The notes under the pieces were generated by a model. It was not told the origin of the DNA and searched no databases. It saw only the letters and a list, made by a program, of their open reading frames with translations. A stretch of 64,000 bases of DNA from Calonectria ilicicola. Lineage: Eukaryota > Ascomycota > Sordariomycetes > Hypocreales > Nectriaceae. The translations under genes were made by a program, and so were the position numbers. This document shows, piece by piece, positions 44,201 through 56,800 of this stretch. Every line of letters starts with the position of its first letter. The stretch's first letter is position 1. The stretch is from assembly GCA_020809705.1 (NCBI GenBank), contig CP085827.1, positions 434,001-498,000 of the forward strand. Direction: 5' to 3'.

Positions 44201-46629
44201 TTATTATTATTAATATTTTTAAAGAATTTTAATAATATCTTTTAAAAAGTAATTATAAAATTATAATATATATTAATTATAAAAATATTACTTACTTTAT
44301 AATTATTTAAAAATTTAATAAAAGGCAATTATAATATATAGAATACCTATCTAAATTTAATTATTAAATTATTTATATTAAAGAAACTAAGAATAACTAT
44401 ACTAATACAATCAGCTGCTAACCTAACTATAATATAAAAAAACCAAAAATATAGAAAAAATTATTAATCTATAATACTAATAGAGGACTAGAACAAGCCC
44501 TAATTAATAAAATAATAATAAAAATAAAGAAAATAATCACCACTATAAGAATAGGAGGATTACTATATGCAATTAGAACTATTACTATAGAAATACTAAT
44601 ATAATAAGTAGAATAAGATAATCTACTATTAAAGAAAATTAAAAAATATAATCTAATACTTTTAAAAGAAGAAAAAATAAATTATTTATAAGTATTAGAA
44701 GAATATTAAATGGAGTTAATAAGGGATATTTATAAATATCCTTTATATAGCTATAAAGGCATTAATAAAACCTTTAAATAAATTAAATAAATATTTTCTT
44801 TTAATAAAATAAAAAAGAAAGTTAAATAAGTATATAAAGAATATAGCCTATATTAATACTTTAAAAAACTAAGATATAAACTATATAGACTATTATAATT
44901 ATCCCTTATTATATAATAACTATAGAACTTAATTATAATAGACTTTATTACTAATCTTCTCTTATTAATAGATCCTATTATAAGAGTATATTATAATAAT
45001 ATTTTTATTATTATTAATTACTTTATAAAAGTAATATATTACCTTCCTTATAATAAAGCAATAAAAGAGAAATAATTTACCTACCTTTTCTTCCAATATA
45101 TAATTATTATATATAGATTACTAACTAAAATCATTTTAGATAGAGGATAATTATTTGCATCTAAGTTTTAGTAAAGCCTAATGTCCCTTATAAGGCTAAA
45201 CTACAAGCTAAGTATAGCTTTCCACCCTTAAATAGATAGATAAACTAAATGCCAAAACTAGGAAATTAAGTAATATCTATAATACTATATTAACTATAAA
45301 TAAATTAATTAAATAGAAAAATTATCTATTATATAATTAATATATAATATATTCTACAATTATAGTATTAAAATAATACTAATAAAAGCTAATTTTAGCT
45401 TTATATTAGATGCTTATTAAGCCCTTTTAGAAGATATAATTTAAGTAAAAGCTATAATTAAGTTAGATGATTTAAGAAAATTATATAAAGAAATAAAAAT
45501 AGAACTTAAGTTTATTTATAATATAATAAAAAGATATTATAATTTAAAAAGATTAAAAAGACTATCCTTCTTAAAAAGAGATATAGTCTACTTAGTAATA
45601 AAAAATCTTATAATAAAAAAATAAAATAAAAAAATCAACTTTATATAAATTAAATTATACCTAATTAAAAAAAATATTAAAAAATAACTATAAACTTAAT
45701 CTCCTAGATAATATTAAGGTTTACTTTATCTTCTATATTTTATTACTAAAACCTAATAATAACATCTAAGTGAATATAGGACCTAAATATAAACCCTAAA
45801 TAGAAAACCTAAAAGACTAATAGAAAGTTAAGAAGATATTATAAAGAAAAAAGGAAAATAAAAAATTTAAAATTAAATAAAAAGATTATAAAGAAATAAT
45901 CTAGGAACCTACCAAACATCTTATATATTACTTAAAGATACTAGAAGTATTTCTCTAGAATTAATATAAAGGAAATTAAATAAACTGCTTTAGTTAATAA
46001 CCCTATAATCTTTAAGCAATTATACCTTTGATAATACTAATACCTTAGTATGCTCCTTTTCTTCTAATTTATTTAAATCCTTATAACCTTAAGAAATTAT
46101 CTCCTTTATCTTCTTACATAAATAATGCTCCTAAATACATAAGCACTACAACTAAGCTAAAGTACTTATTAAATCTGCCTTAGCTTTCTTTTTCTCCCTA
46201 TCAATCTAATCTTTCTTATAAAAAACTTACTTAATTAAAAAGAAATAAGTATATAAAAATAAAAGAAGAAGAATATACTTATAAGCTTAAGCAAAAATAT
46301 CTCTAAAATTATAACTGGAATATTTATTCTTTATACAAAATTCATAGTAGCTTTTTCCCTTAGCTATAACATAGGATAGCTGCCTAGCATAAAAATAAGC
46401 CAAATAATAAGGCATCTTGAAACCAAATTTATTAATTAATTTAATAATATCCTTTTAATAAGCTTTAATTACCTTAGAATAAGAAACAACCTTAGTAATA
46501 TAATCTAATATCCTATTAGTACTTGGATTATAAAAAGATAAAAGAGGAAGAAATATATAATAATTATAAATAAGGAAACTAGCCTATATACCTAGCCTTA
46601 GGACAAGACCAATAAGAGAGAAAGTATTA

Positions 46630-47028
46630 TATTATAATCTAAATACTTAAAGATAATAATTATAAGTAGAATCTTAATCAATTATAATAAGACTACCCTA
46701 GACCTATATAATCAATTAATAAGAGTAAAGTTAAATAGCCCCTATTTAACATTATCAAAGATTACAGTAAACATTATTAAACCAACTTTATTTAACTATT
46801 ATAATAACAGAACCTTAGATATAGCAATATATAAATAAATTAGATCCTACTATAAAGAAAGGAACTAATTAGCTTTTAATATAATTTAATTACCTTAATT
46901 GTAATTGACTATTACCTAATATAATACTTCCATTGCTCTATTTACCATAACACACCTAACCATCCTGCCAATAATAAACCCTTTGTTCTGATTGGTTTAT
47001 TAAGTTGGGAATTGACCAGACCGTTATA
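46630..47028 (+). repeat. 3' LTR of Gypsy element 1
   Basis: Aligns with 39990-40388. Its left half is almost pure A/T, while its right half (from about 46900) keeps C/G, including CCTTTGTTCTGATTGG and GAATTGACCAGACCGTTATA. So the two LTRs of one element are eroded in different halves. Confidence 0.85.
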
Positions 47029-50000
47029 ATAGCAGAGGATGTGGTAAAACTATAGTAATTAAGTTCTATATATTATTTAGAAATATAGTTATATATCCTT
47101 TTATATGCTGTGCATATACCATACTCTACTTAGTACTTTTTATTATCTTGATTCTTATAATAAAGCCAAAGTATATATTAAGTCTAATTAGCCTCTCCTT
47201 AATCAGCGTTAGTCCTTTAAGAGCATTAGGATATATATACTTACAATCAAATGCTTGATGCAAATTTGTAGTATAAGTTATATTACCTTTATATATTTTA
47301 ATTATATAAGCCTTATAAGTTAATATCGCTCTACTAAGAGAGAAACACTTTAAATAAAAATAAGTATAATAACTATCCTTTGCAGAATAATTTGCCCATT
47401 CTTCCTAACTAAGCTCCTTTATCTTTAAAGAATTTGCTTTCTAATAGTATACTATATATATATATATTGGAAGGGTATTAATATTATAAAAAGCTTTATA
47501 GAAGTTTATTGCTATAAATATATTCCTTTTATAAGGAATTGGCTTACACTAAGCCTTTATATAAGATATTCTCTCCTTTTCTTTAAACTCATCTTCTAGA
47601 TACTTTATAACTATAGCTAATACCTGGACTTGCTTATTAGAACTGCTATTATTAGCAATTCTAACTTGCTTTTACCTTGGGGTCTAGCCTTTCTTCTATC
47701 CTTACTTCTACCGTTTTCTTTGTTCCTATTTAAGATATTCAGCCCCATATTTTATACCGATTTATTATTATTAATCAACTAATAATTCTAATACTATAAT
47801 ATTTTTATATCCATTTAATCCATATAATAGATCAGGATTATTATTATTAATTGCCCTTATCCCTTCTACAAAATTCGGTAAAATCAACTATAGTTATTGT
47901 TGTTGTAATAGTAGTGATTGCTGTAGGATATTGTAATATATTATTATTTTTAATTAACCCCACTTCCTTCCAGAAATAAACTAGCTATTATTATTAAATA
48001 ACATTATTCTCATATATTATTTCATATCCAATACATCATGCAAATAATAAGCACCAACACCAGCTACCTTTAAATACTATATAGGATTAGGTGTGATAGC
48101 ATGGGTTAAAAATAGAGATTTTAATTACTATACTTATAGCAACCTATATTCTATTTCTCTAAAAACTAAAAGAGTCCTAATAATAGCCAACAGTTATTGC
48201 TCCTATCTTTCTCTTCTTTGCTCCTAGTCTCTTTTTCAAACATCTCTCCCACTTAGTACATCAAAGATTTATAATAAGCACATATAAATTAATGCTGTAG
48301 TTCTTTGCAATGCTTTGCTAATCTAGATCTTAGCCTCTTGTGTTTGGTCATAAATAGTAAGAGATCGGTTTACCTGGCTATACTGATTTCTTTCTAAGAT
48401 CTCTTACATCCTATTATTCTAGTAGTTTTGGTGTTTGCTCTTTAGAACCTACGTGGGATTTAATACTATAGGATGAGGTGCTAATATAAGTCTTGGAGGT
48501 TATATCCGCTCTATCATCCATTGCTAGAAAGAGTAAGATAATTTAACAGCCACTAATAATCTTTACTATTACTACTTTATTCTCTCCTTCCATCTTCTTT
48601 CCCTAATCTCTCTATACCTTAGTACGTATAATATTCATAGCAAGCCCCTTAATTATAAAGGTAGCTATATTAATATTATACTTCTTAGTGGTATTTTATT
48701 TATCTAAGTTTTAGGCACTTATACTAAAGTTCTAATATTTTTAATTAATTTAATAATAGCTTAGCATACCTAGCCTTCATCTCTTACTAAATCACCTCCA
48801 CTCTTTTTATTACAGGAACCTTATGGCCTACCCCTCAGTCTTGGAGGCCTTTTATATTTTTAACCCTCATTTTTCTTCTTAGAACCCTGAGGCCTGCCTC
48901 TTGATCTTCAAGGCTCTTGCATTAATAATGTATTTTCTGGAAATAACTTCACTAGCTAGCCGTTTTATAAACTAGGTTAGATAGTAAAGTATAGAGTATT
49001 TGATAGTGGATTTAAGAGTGGATTTGTAGTATTTTGTTAATTAGATGATGATGATCTTGCTAGTAGTGGATCTATAAGCATATCATCTGGAATATTGCTT
49101 GATAGATGTGATTGTATGGTAGAATAGGACCCTATTATTAATTAAGTTGTATTTAAATTTATTATATTGAAAGTCTTACTATAAGTTCTTAATTTAAGAT
49201 AATTAAGTATACTTTTTAATATTTGGCCACACAATCTCTTAAGTAAGATAAATAATAATAAATTTATTATAAGAAGGTATTTATATTAATAGACTTAAAT
49301 AATATTATATAATTATATTAAGATAGAAATTCTTTAATAAAGAAGATTAATACTTATCCCAATATTTTTATTTATTCTTTAAATAGTTTATAATAATCCT
49401 TAATATTATATATTATCTTTTCTTATTTTTAGATTCCCCTTAAGTACTCCTAAATTACTATTAATTAATATTATAAATCAAGATCTTTTTTTATATAATA
49501 TACTCTATATTATTAGTTCTAATAATATATTATATCCCTATTATTATCTTATAAAAGAATTAATAATCTTAAATATTATTACTTATTTTATTATTAATTT
49601 AGATTTTAATTGCTCTAGTATATTAATAAAGTATTATTTTTTATTACCTTCTTTTTATTATAATATTAATAATTTTATTATTAATTATTAAATAAAACTT
49701 TAACTTGGATATTTATTATCTTAATATACTATTAAAGATTATACCCTTTTACTCTTTTTACTTTATAAGATTAATAAAATCTAACTTTATTATATATTAA
49801 CTTACTATCTTAGATTATTATTATATTAATATACTAATAAAATAATATTTTCCTTTATTATTATCTTACTAAAATCTTAATATTACCTAATTTAATTATA
49901 TATCTAAAAATTAACTTAAATTATCATTTACACCTAAATACTAATAAACAATTATATTCCTTTACTCTTACCTTTTTCTAAGTTCAGTAATACCTAATTT

Positions 50001-51448
50001 AATTATATATTAATCTATTAATTTGGATTATTATTATATTAGTCTACTAATAAAATATTATATTTATTTATTTTCTTCTTACTTATTATAATATAAAGAA
50101 TACTATATAAAATTAAATATTAATTTATTAACTAATATTATTATTATACTAGTATTCCAATCTAATATTATATTCTACTATCCTCTTTATATTATAATAT
50201 TTTTAATATTTATATATATTTTCCTTTACCTTTCTTTATTATAATAGTATATAAATAAATCAGGATCTATTATCTCAATCATCTATCTATTATACTACTT
50301 ACCTTAAGAATTAGTTTCTAATATAATAACCTTAATATAAATTTACTATAATTATAAAAAAAGCAATATCAGCTTATTTTTATATAAAGTGGTTAATTTA
50401 TGATTATATAAGTAAGGGTTGGAGCTTTTAGCTTAATAATCTTAGTGCTATTTGATAATATAGCTAATACTATTAAAAATACTTGGTATTAATGAATAAA
50501 AAGTAATTATACTTAGTTCTTAATATTGATTGATTAGTCTTATTATATTAATATATAATTAAGTAAATATAATAATTTATTATAAAAAAGTATTAGGTAG
50601 GTTTTAATAATACTATATCTTGTTTATATATTAAATATAGATTATATAATAGTATAAATTATAAAACTATTAATTAAAGCTTTTTTTATTAAATTTAAAT
50701 ATAAATTATATTTATTATAAATATTATATATTTATATAATTATCTTATAAACTTATTTTATTATTTTTATATTTATCTATTTAATTTTTTTATTAATAAT
50801 TATAATATTATATTTATTACTTCTTTATCTATTTCTTAACTTAATCTTTATTAACTTTAATATATTATATTATTTATAAATTCTACCCCAAACTCTACCT
50901 TAACTTCTACCTCTACTACTATTATATCCTTATATAAGCTTTACAATAATTAGAAAGATCTTAGTAATAATATAATTATATTCTTTTTTAATCAATTAAA
51001 TATATTAACTTACTTTATATTATTAGAACAATATTTTTAAAAAGTTTTAATATTAAAGCTATTATTAAGGTTTTTCTTATATCTCTTTCCTTTATAATTT
51101 TACCTAAGTATTCCTTATTATACCCCTATAATCACTAGGTCTTTAATCTAGTCTTAATTTATTTTAATATTAATATCTCTATTTATAATTAGTAGATTAT
51201 TAAATTATAATAGAAGAGCTAGTAGTTCTACTTTATTAGCAAGGTATATCCTTATATATTATAATAGGTTATATAAGAATCTAATATTTTTTTAGATAAA
51301 GATAATAATAGAGAAGTATATAAGGCTTTAGTTATTTTTATCTATAATTATAGATACTAATTATAAGTAATTTTATCTTAGCTTCTTATTTTAGTCTCTA
51401 GTTATTATATTAATTATTAGTATAGATTCTAAGTAAAACTAATATAAG
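47029..51448. repeat. RIP-degraded repeat remnant, A/T-rich, no intact gene
   Basis: No open gene. The left half (47.0-49.15 kb) is less extreme. On the minus strand near 48.83-48.92 kb it contains two AT-hook-like texts, RSRGRPQGSKKK and RLRGRP then stop GSCNKKS. This suggests a decayed DNA-binding or transposase gene that I cannot name. The right half contains a 105-108-bp tandem repeat (about 49.49-50.24 kb). No LTRs of its own were seen. Confidence 0.5.
49490..50240. repeat. Degenerate tandem repeat, about 106-bp period
   Basis: The phrase TTGGATTATTATTATATTAG followed by CTACTAATAAAAT recurs in diverged form starting near 49494, 49599, 49704, 49812, 49917, 50024 and 50130, so spacings are 105-108 bp. 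The period equals 35-36 codons, which suggests an eroded protein-repeat gene (ankyrin-like is one guess), but A/T-rich DNA makes this weak. Confidence 0.5.
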
Positions 51449-51839
51449 TGTTATAACCTATGTCATACCTAGGGCGGTCTAGGATGGCAGAATGCCCCAC
51501 CTTATAAGAAACCAGCTACCCTATAATTACATACAACCAATCAAATAAGGAGCAATAAGGGCAATTATTATAATAAGTATAAAAGGTATTATATTTAATG
51601 TACTAAGTGTACTATATATACTAAAATAGGATAGTAGTATATAGATAGATTAGATCTTATTATAAGGAATAGATCTAATTAACTTTTAATATAACTTGAT
51701 TACCTTAATTGTAATTAATTATTATTTAATATAATACTTCTATTACTTTCTTTTACTATAATATATCTAATTATTCTATTAATAATAAATCCTTTATTTT
51801 AATTAGTTTATTAAATTAGGAATTAATTAAATTATTATA
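51449..51839 (+). repeat. 5' LTR of Gypsy element 2
   Basis: Starts TGTTATAACC and aligns with the other LTRs of this family. The first 100 bp keep G/C (GGCGGTCTAGGATGGCAGAA); the rest is strongly A/T. Confidence 0.8.
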
Positions 51840-53452
51840 TATTAAAAGCTTTTATTTAATTAATTATTTATATTAATAATTAAATAATAATAATATCCAG
51901 AAAGAATCTTACTATTATTACTTCTTCTAATAATATTAAATTAATTATAAAATTATAATAGATTAAGAAGAAACTTATAAATATATAAATATAATTTAAA
52001 GTAGAAAAAGCTGGAACTACTATAGTTAAAGGAAATAAAGGTAAAAATATTAGTAAAATTCTAAGATCTCTAGTCCTAGAGCCCTTTTTAGAAAAGGCTG
52101 CCAATATAATCCTTTTCCTTACTTAAATAAAGGGATACTTCTGCTTCTTCCTAACCTAATTAGCAACTCCTAAAGCTTAAGTACTATATACTAAAACCTT
52201 TCTCCAAGGAAATATAGAAGTATAGTTTAAACCTATTATAAAAGACTATCTAGAAAATAAGAATAATATTAATTAAAATAAAGAGATCTAAGAGATCTTT
52301 AGAGATTAGGAATATTTTAAAATTATTATTAAAGATAATTTTAATATAATTAATATAAAATAATAAATTATAAATTAATTATATAAACTTAAATAAATAA
52401 AATCTTATAGCTAGTATTTAGCTAAATTTAAAAGAATTATAGTACAAATAGCCTAGAATAATAATATATTAATAGAACTTTATTATAAAGGTTTAAAAAG
52501 TGAAATTAAGAATAAAATTTATAAAGAAAACCGGCTAGAAAAACTCTTAAAGTATATTAAAAGTGTTATTAAAATTAATAAAAGATAATTTAATTAATAT
52601 AAAGAATATACCTAAGATAACAAAAACCTATATATCCTAAATAAAAGAAAAACCTAAAATAAGTAATAAAGTATTATATATAGGATTTATTTAAGATTAA
52701 TAGAATTTAATACTATCTAAGGGTATAATAAAAATAAGATTACCTACTTTAACTATAGAAAGAAAGGATATAAATCCTTTAAATATTACTTCTTAAAAAT
52801 AGAAAATCAATTTAAACCTATACTAGAAGAATAGAAATAACTTAATACTATAAAAACTTAATAGATCTTAGTATTAGAAGAAAAAGAGAATACTATAGGA
52901 AAAGTTATTCTTATTATTATTAAGAAATATAAATTAATTATTATAATTAAGTAATATATAGAAAACTATAAGTTATATAAGGTAAAACTTACTTTATAAT
53001 AAGAAATTAATAAAGCTATCTAAAAAGTATAATTAATCTGATAAGAAGGCTAGTCCTACCTTCTTTATAAATGATTAAAATAAGCTAAGAAGATAGGAAT
53101 CCTTACATCCATTCTAGATGTATATATTAATAAAGTATTAGTATGGTAGAATACTTATACTTATAATAAAAACAGAAATAAGAAATAGATAACTAGTATT
53201 AAAAAAATAGCTTAATAAATTAGAGAACCCTTATAGGATAGAGATAAAGTCTTCCTATTTATATAAAGCAAATAGCAACTAGGAAATTATAATCTTTAAT
53301 TTATCTAATATAAGAAGAATAATCCTAGATTAAATATAGTATATAAAGAATATAAGAATATCTTATAGATAAGCTATTATAATTATAATTACCTTTAATA
53401 TATAAAGTAAAAATAATATATAATATACTTCCTTATTAGGATAAAAGATATA

Positions 53453-53847
53453 TGTAACGGTCTGGTTAATTCCCAACTTGATAAACCAATCAAAACAAAG
53501 GGTTTATTGTTAGCAGGATAGTTAAGCGCATTATAGTAAATAGAGCAATAGAAGTATTATATTAGGTAATAGTCAATTGTAATTAAGGTAATTAAGTTAT
53601 ATTAAAAGCTGGTTAGTATTGGCTATAAGGGTGGATTCTAATCTATCTATATATTATTATTATAGTAGGCGCTTACTATATTGGTTCTATCTAAGTATTA
53701 GTAATTAGGTAGGTAATTATAAGATAATTATCAATATTATAGATAATTATAAGTAAGTACTTCCTTATTAATTGATATAAGGCTATAGGATAGGTAGATA
53801 TTAGTTCTACTATTATAGACTGCCTAGGCATATCATGGGTTATAATA
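53453..53847 (-). repeat. 3' LTR of inverted Gypsy element 3
   Basis: On the plus strand it starts TGTAACGGTCTGGTTAATTC and ends in a decayed GGGTTATAATA. The first roughly 100 bp are spared from A/T conversion. Confidence 0.85.
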
Positions 53848-56800
53848 TAATATCCTCCCTCTATTAGTCTTGTCCTTAAGGCCTATTAGTTCAACCTTGT
53901 ATATAAGTTCCCCATTTTTAACCTTTAAAATCTTTTCTAATTATACCTTATAGTTTAGGTAATTCTAAATAGCATCTTCATACCAAGGCCTAAGCTTAGC
54001 TTATTAACTCAATAGGTTTTGAAATCATATTATATTTATTTTATTCCTTTAAGGGTTTATAATATAAGATATTGCCGGATTCTAATAATTGTTGTAGCAA
54101 GTGTACTTATTATAGTAAGACCTATAATGCTTTAGAGATATCTTTAGCTATATATATATTATTTTATAGTAGTAAATGTAATTAATTATTAATTTTTATA
54201 GTAAACTAGATAAATCAGGAGTCTAATTATTTAGATATAGAGGAAAAGGTTATTGAGGAGGAGTTCTTTTATATATAAGCAAAGGTGCTTATAGCTTAGG
54301 CTAAGGTTTAGAAATCCTTGAACTATTTATCCTATCTTTATTATTAGAAATATTAACTTAAGATAAAAAGTATAAAGATAGTGTGTTATAAGCTTTTTTT
54401 TAGATGAGTTGGAAGAGATAGATTAAATAAAGTTAGAAATTATTGTTTAAATGTAGTCTTTAGAGGTAGTAGATATTATTAATTAGAATATTATTAATCT
54501 TAATGGTTTACTTAGTATTGTATTCTTAGGAATGCTTCTAGTAGCTTTAAGTAATATATAAGATATTTTATAGGTTCCTATGTTGTTTCTTTATAACCTT
54601 TTTATTTAATTTTAAATTTTCTATCTTTTTCTCTTCTTTATAAGATCTTTTTAACTTTTTATTAATCTTTAAGGTTTTCTATCTATGGTTTATATATTAG
54701 TCCTATATTGACTTGGATACTATTACTAGGTTCAAGGAGAGAAATATAAAAGATAGGATATACCTTAATATTGTTAAGGAGATCGAGTTTGTAGTTGTTT
54801 TCTAATATTTTTCTTTTTATTAGGTATAGCTTAATCTATATAAAGTCGATTTTCTTATTTTGTCTTTTTATTGTAAGATTTTTTATTATTAAGTAGACTA
54901 TATCTCTCTTTAAAAAGGTTAGTCCTTTTAGTTTTTTTAAATTATAATATCTTTTTATAATATTATAGATAAATTTAAGTTCGATTTTTATTTCCTTATA
55001 TAGTTTTCTTAGGTTATCTAACTTGATTATTGCTTTTGCTTGGATTATACCTTCTAAGGGGGCTTAGTAAGTGTCTAATGTAAAGCTAAAGTTAGTTTTT
55101 ATTAGTATTATTTTAATATTATAATTGTAGAATGTATTATATATTAATTATATAATAAGTAGTTTTTTTATTTAATTAATTTGTTTGTAATTTATATAGT
55201 ATTATAAGTATTGCTTAATTTTCTAGTTTTAATATTTGATTTGTTTGTCTATCTAAGGGTAAAATGCTATACTAAGCTTATAATTTAGTCCTATTAATAA
55301 TATTAGGCTTTGCTAGAATTTGGATATAAATGGTTGTCCTTTATTAGATATAATTTCTATTAGCAGTCTATATATAGTAATTATATACTAGAAGAAAAAG
55401 TAAGCAAATTAATCTTTATTTATTACTTTATTATAAGAAAAGTAATAGACTGCTTTTATAAAGTAATTAATAATAATGAAAATATTATTATAGTATACTC
55501 CTGTAATAGGATCTACTAATAAGGGAAGGTTGGTAATAAAGTCTATTATAATTAAGTTCTATAGTTATTATATAATAGGGGATAGTTGCAATAATCTATA
55601 TAATTTATGTTTTAGTTTTTTAAAGTGTCAATATAGGCTATATTCCTTATATACTTATTTAACTTTCTTTTTCATCTTATTAAAGGAAAATATCTATTTA
55701 ACTTATTTAAAGGTTTTATTAATGCCTTTATAGTTATACAAGGGATATTTATAAATATCCTTTATTAACTCCATTTAATATTCTTCTGGTACTTATAGGT
55801 AATCTGTTTTTTCTTTTTCTAAAAGTATTAGATTATATTCTTTGATTTTTCTTAGTAGTGGATTATCTTGTTCCACTTATTATATTAGTATTTCTATAGT
55901 AGTAGTTCTAATTGCATATAGCAATCCTCCTACTCTTATAATAGCAATTATTTTCTTTATTTCTATTATTATTCTACTAATTAAGGCTTATTTTAGTCCT
56001 CCATTAGTATTATAGATTAATAGTTTTTCTTATATTTTTGGTTTTTTTATGTTATAGTTGGATTAGTAGCTAATCGCATTAGCGCGGCTGTTTTTGGTTC
56101 CTTTAATATAAACGATTTAATAGTTAAATTTGGATAGGTATTCTATATATTATAATTACCTTCTATTAAGTTTTTAAGTAGTTATAAAGTAAGTAATATT
56201 TTTATAATTAATATATACTATAATTTTATAATTACTTTTTAAAAGATATTATTAGAATTCTTTAAAAGTATTAATAATAGTAAGGAATTCTTTATTATAA
56301 ATAAGGTAGTTTAGCTTAAGGCTATATAGCTTATATAAGTAGAATACTATAGGATATAGGTTTCCTTATTCATCTTATTGTCTGATCTAGGCCTCTAAGG
56401 CGAAGTCCGATATATTAGTTTCTAGCTTTATAGGTTTATTAGGGTCGAACATTGTAAGAATAGATTCTTCTAAAATAATATTTTTTATAATTTTGAATAA
56501 TTATTATACTTTATTTTCTTATTAAAAGGTAATTTCTTTCTTAATTAATTCTATTATACTTAAGGTGATTTTATTAAATCCTTTAATAAATCTTTAATAA
56601 TAGTTAGTAAATTTAAGAAAAGCTTATACTTTCTTTATATTAATAGATTCCTTTCAATCTTTTATTATAGTAACTTTCTTTAGGTTTATATAAATTTTAT
56701 TAGAGTTAATAATATATTCTAGAAATTCTACTTTTTAAATATAGAACTTACTTTTTTCTAGTTTAATTAGGAGTTTAGTGTCTTGGAGAGCTTTTAAGAT

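Larger units (their letters stand above)
39990..47028 (+). mobile_element. Chromodomain Gypsy LTR retrotransposon, complete but RIP-degraded (element 1)
   Basis: LTRs 39990-40388 and 46630-47028 (both 399 bp). Internal order, read through many stops: Gag with a capsid-like segment (40.6-41.15 kb), a zinc-knuckle remnant near 41.45 kb, a protease region, reverse transcriptase (43.2-43.7 kb; the YLDDIL box reads YLNNIL near 43625), RNase H (44.04-44.4 kb, ELETNTLDF), integrase (44.7-45.6 kb; DFITNLL, AFHPQIDRQTKCQN with stops) and a C-terminal chromodomain remnant (KDYKEII then stop EPTKHL, about 45890-45930). The order RT, RNase H, integrase, chromodomain identifies a Ty3/Gypsy chromovirus, a fungal retrotransposon. 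It is dead. Flanking pentamers ACAAT and ATAGC differ only by transitions. Confidence 0.88.

Noticed and set aside
39985..47033. Target-site duplication for Gypsy element 1 (ACAAT against ATAGC)
   Set aside because: The pentamers match at only two of five bases. They differ only by transitions, so a RIP-altered ACAGC is possible, but this is too weak to claim.
49150..51440. Possible CRISPR-like or centromere-like array in the A/T-rich block
   Set aside because: Units are diverged, contiguous and lack spacers. A/T-richness is explained by RIP-like decay, and no centromere-specific evidence is available from sequence alone.
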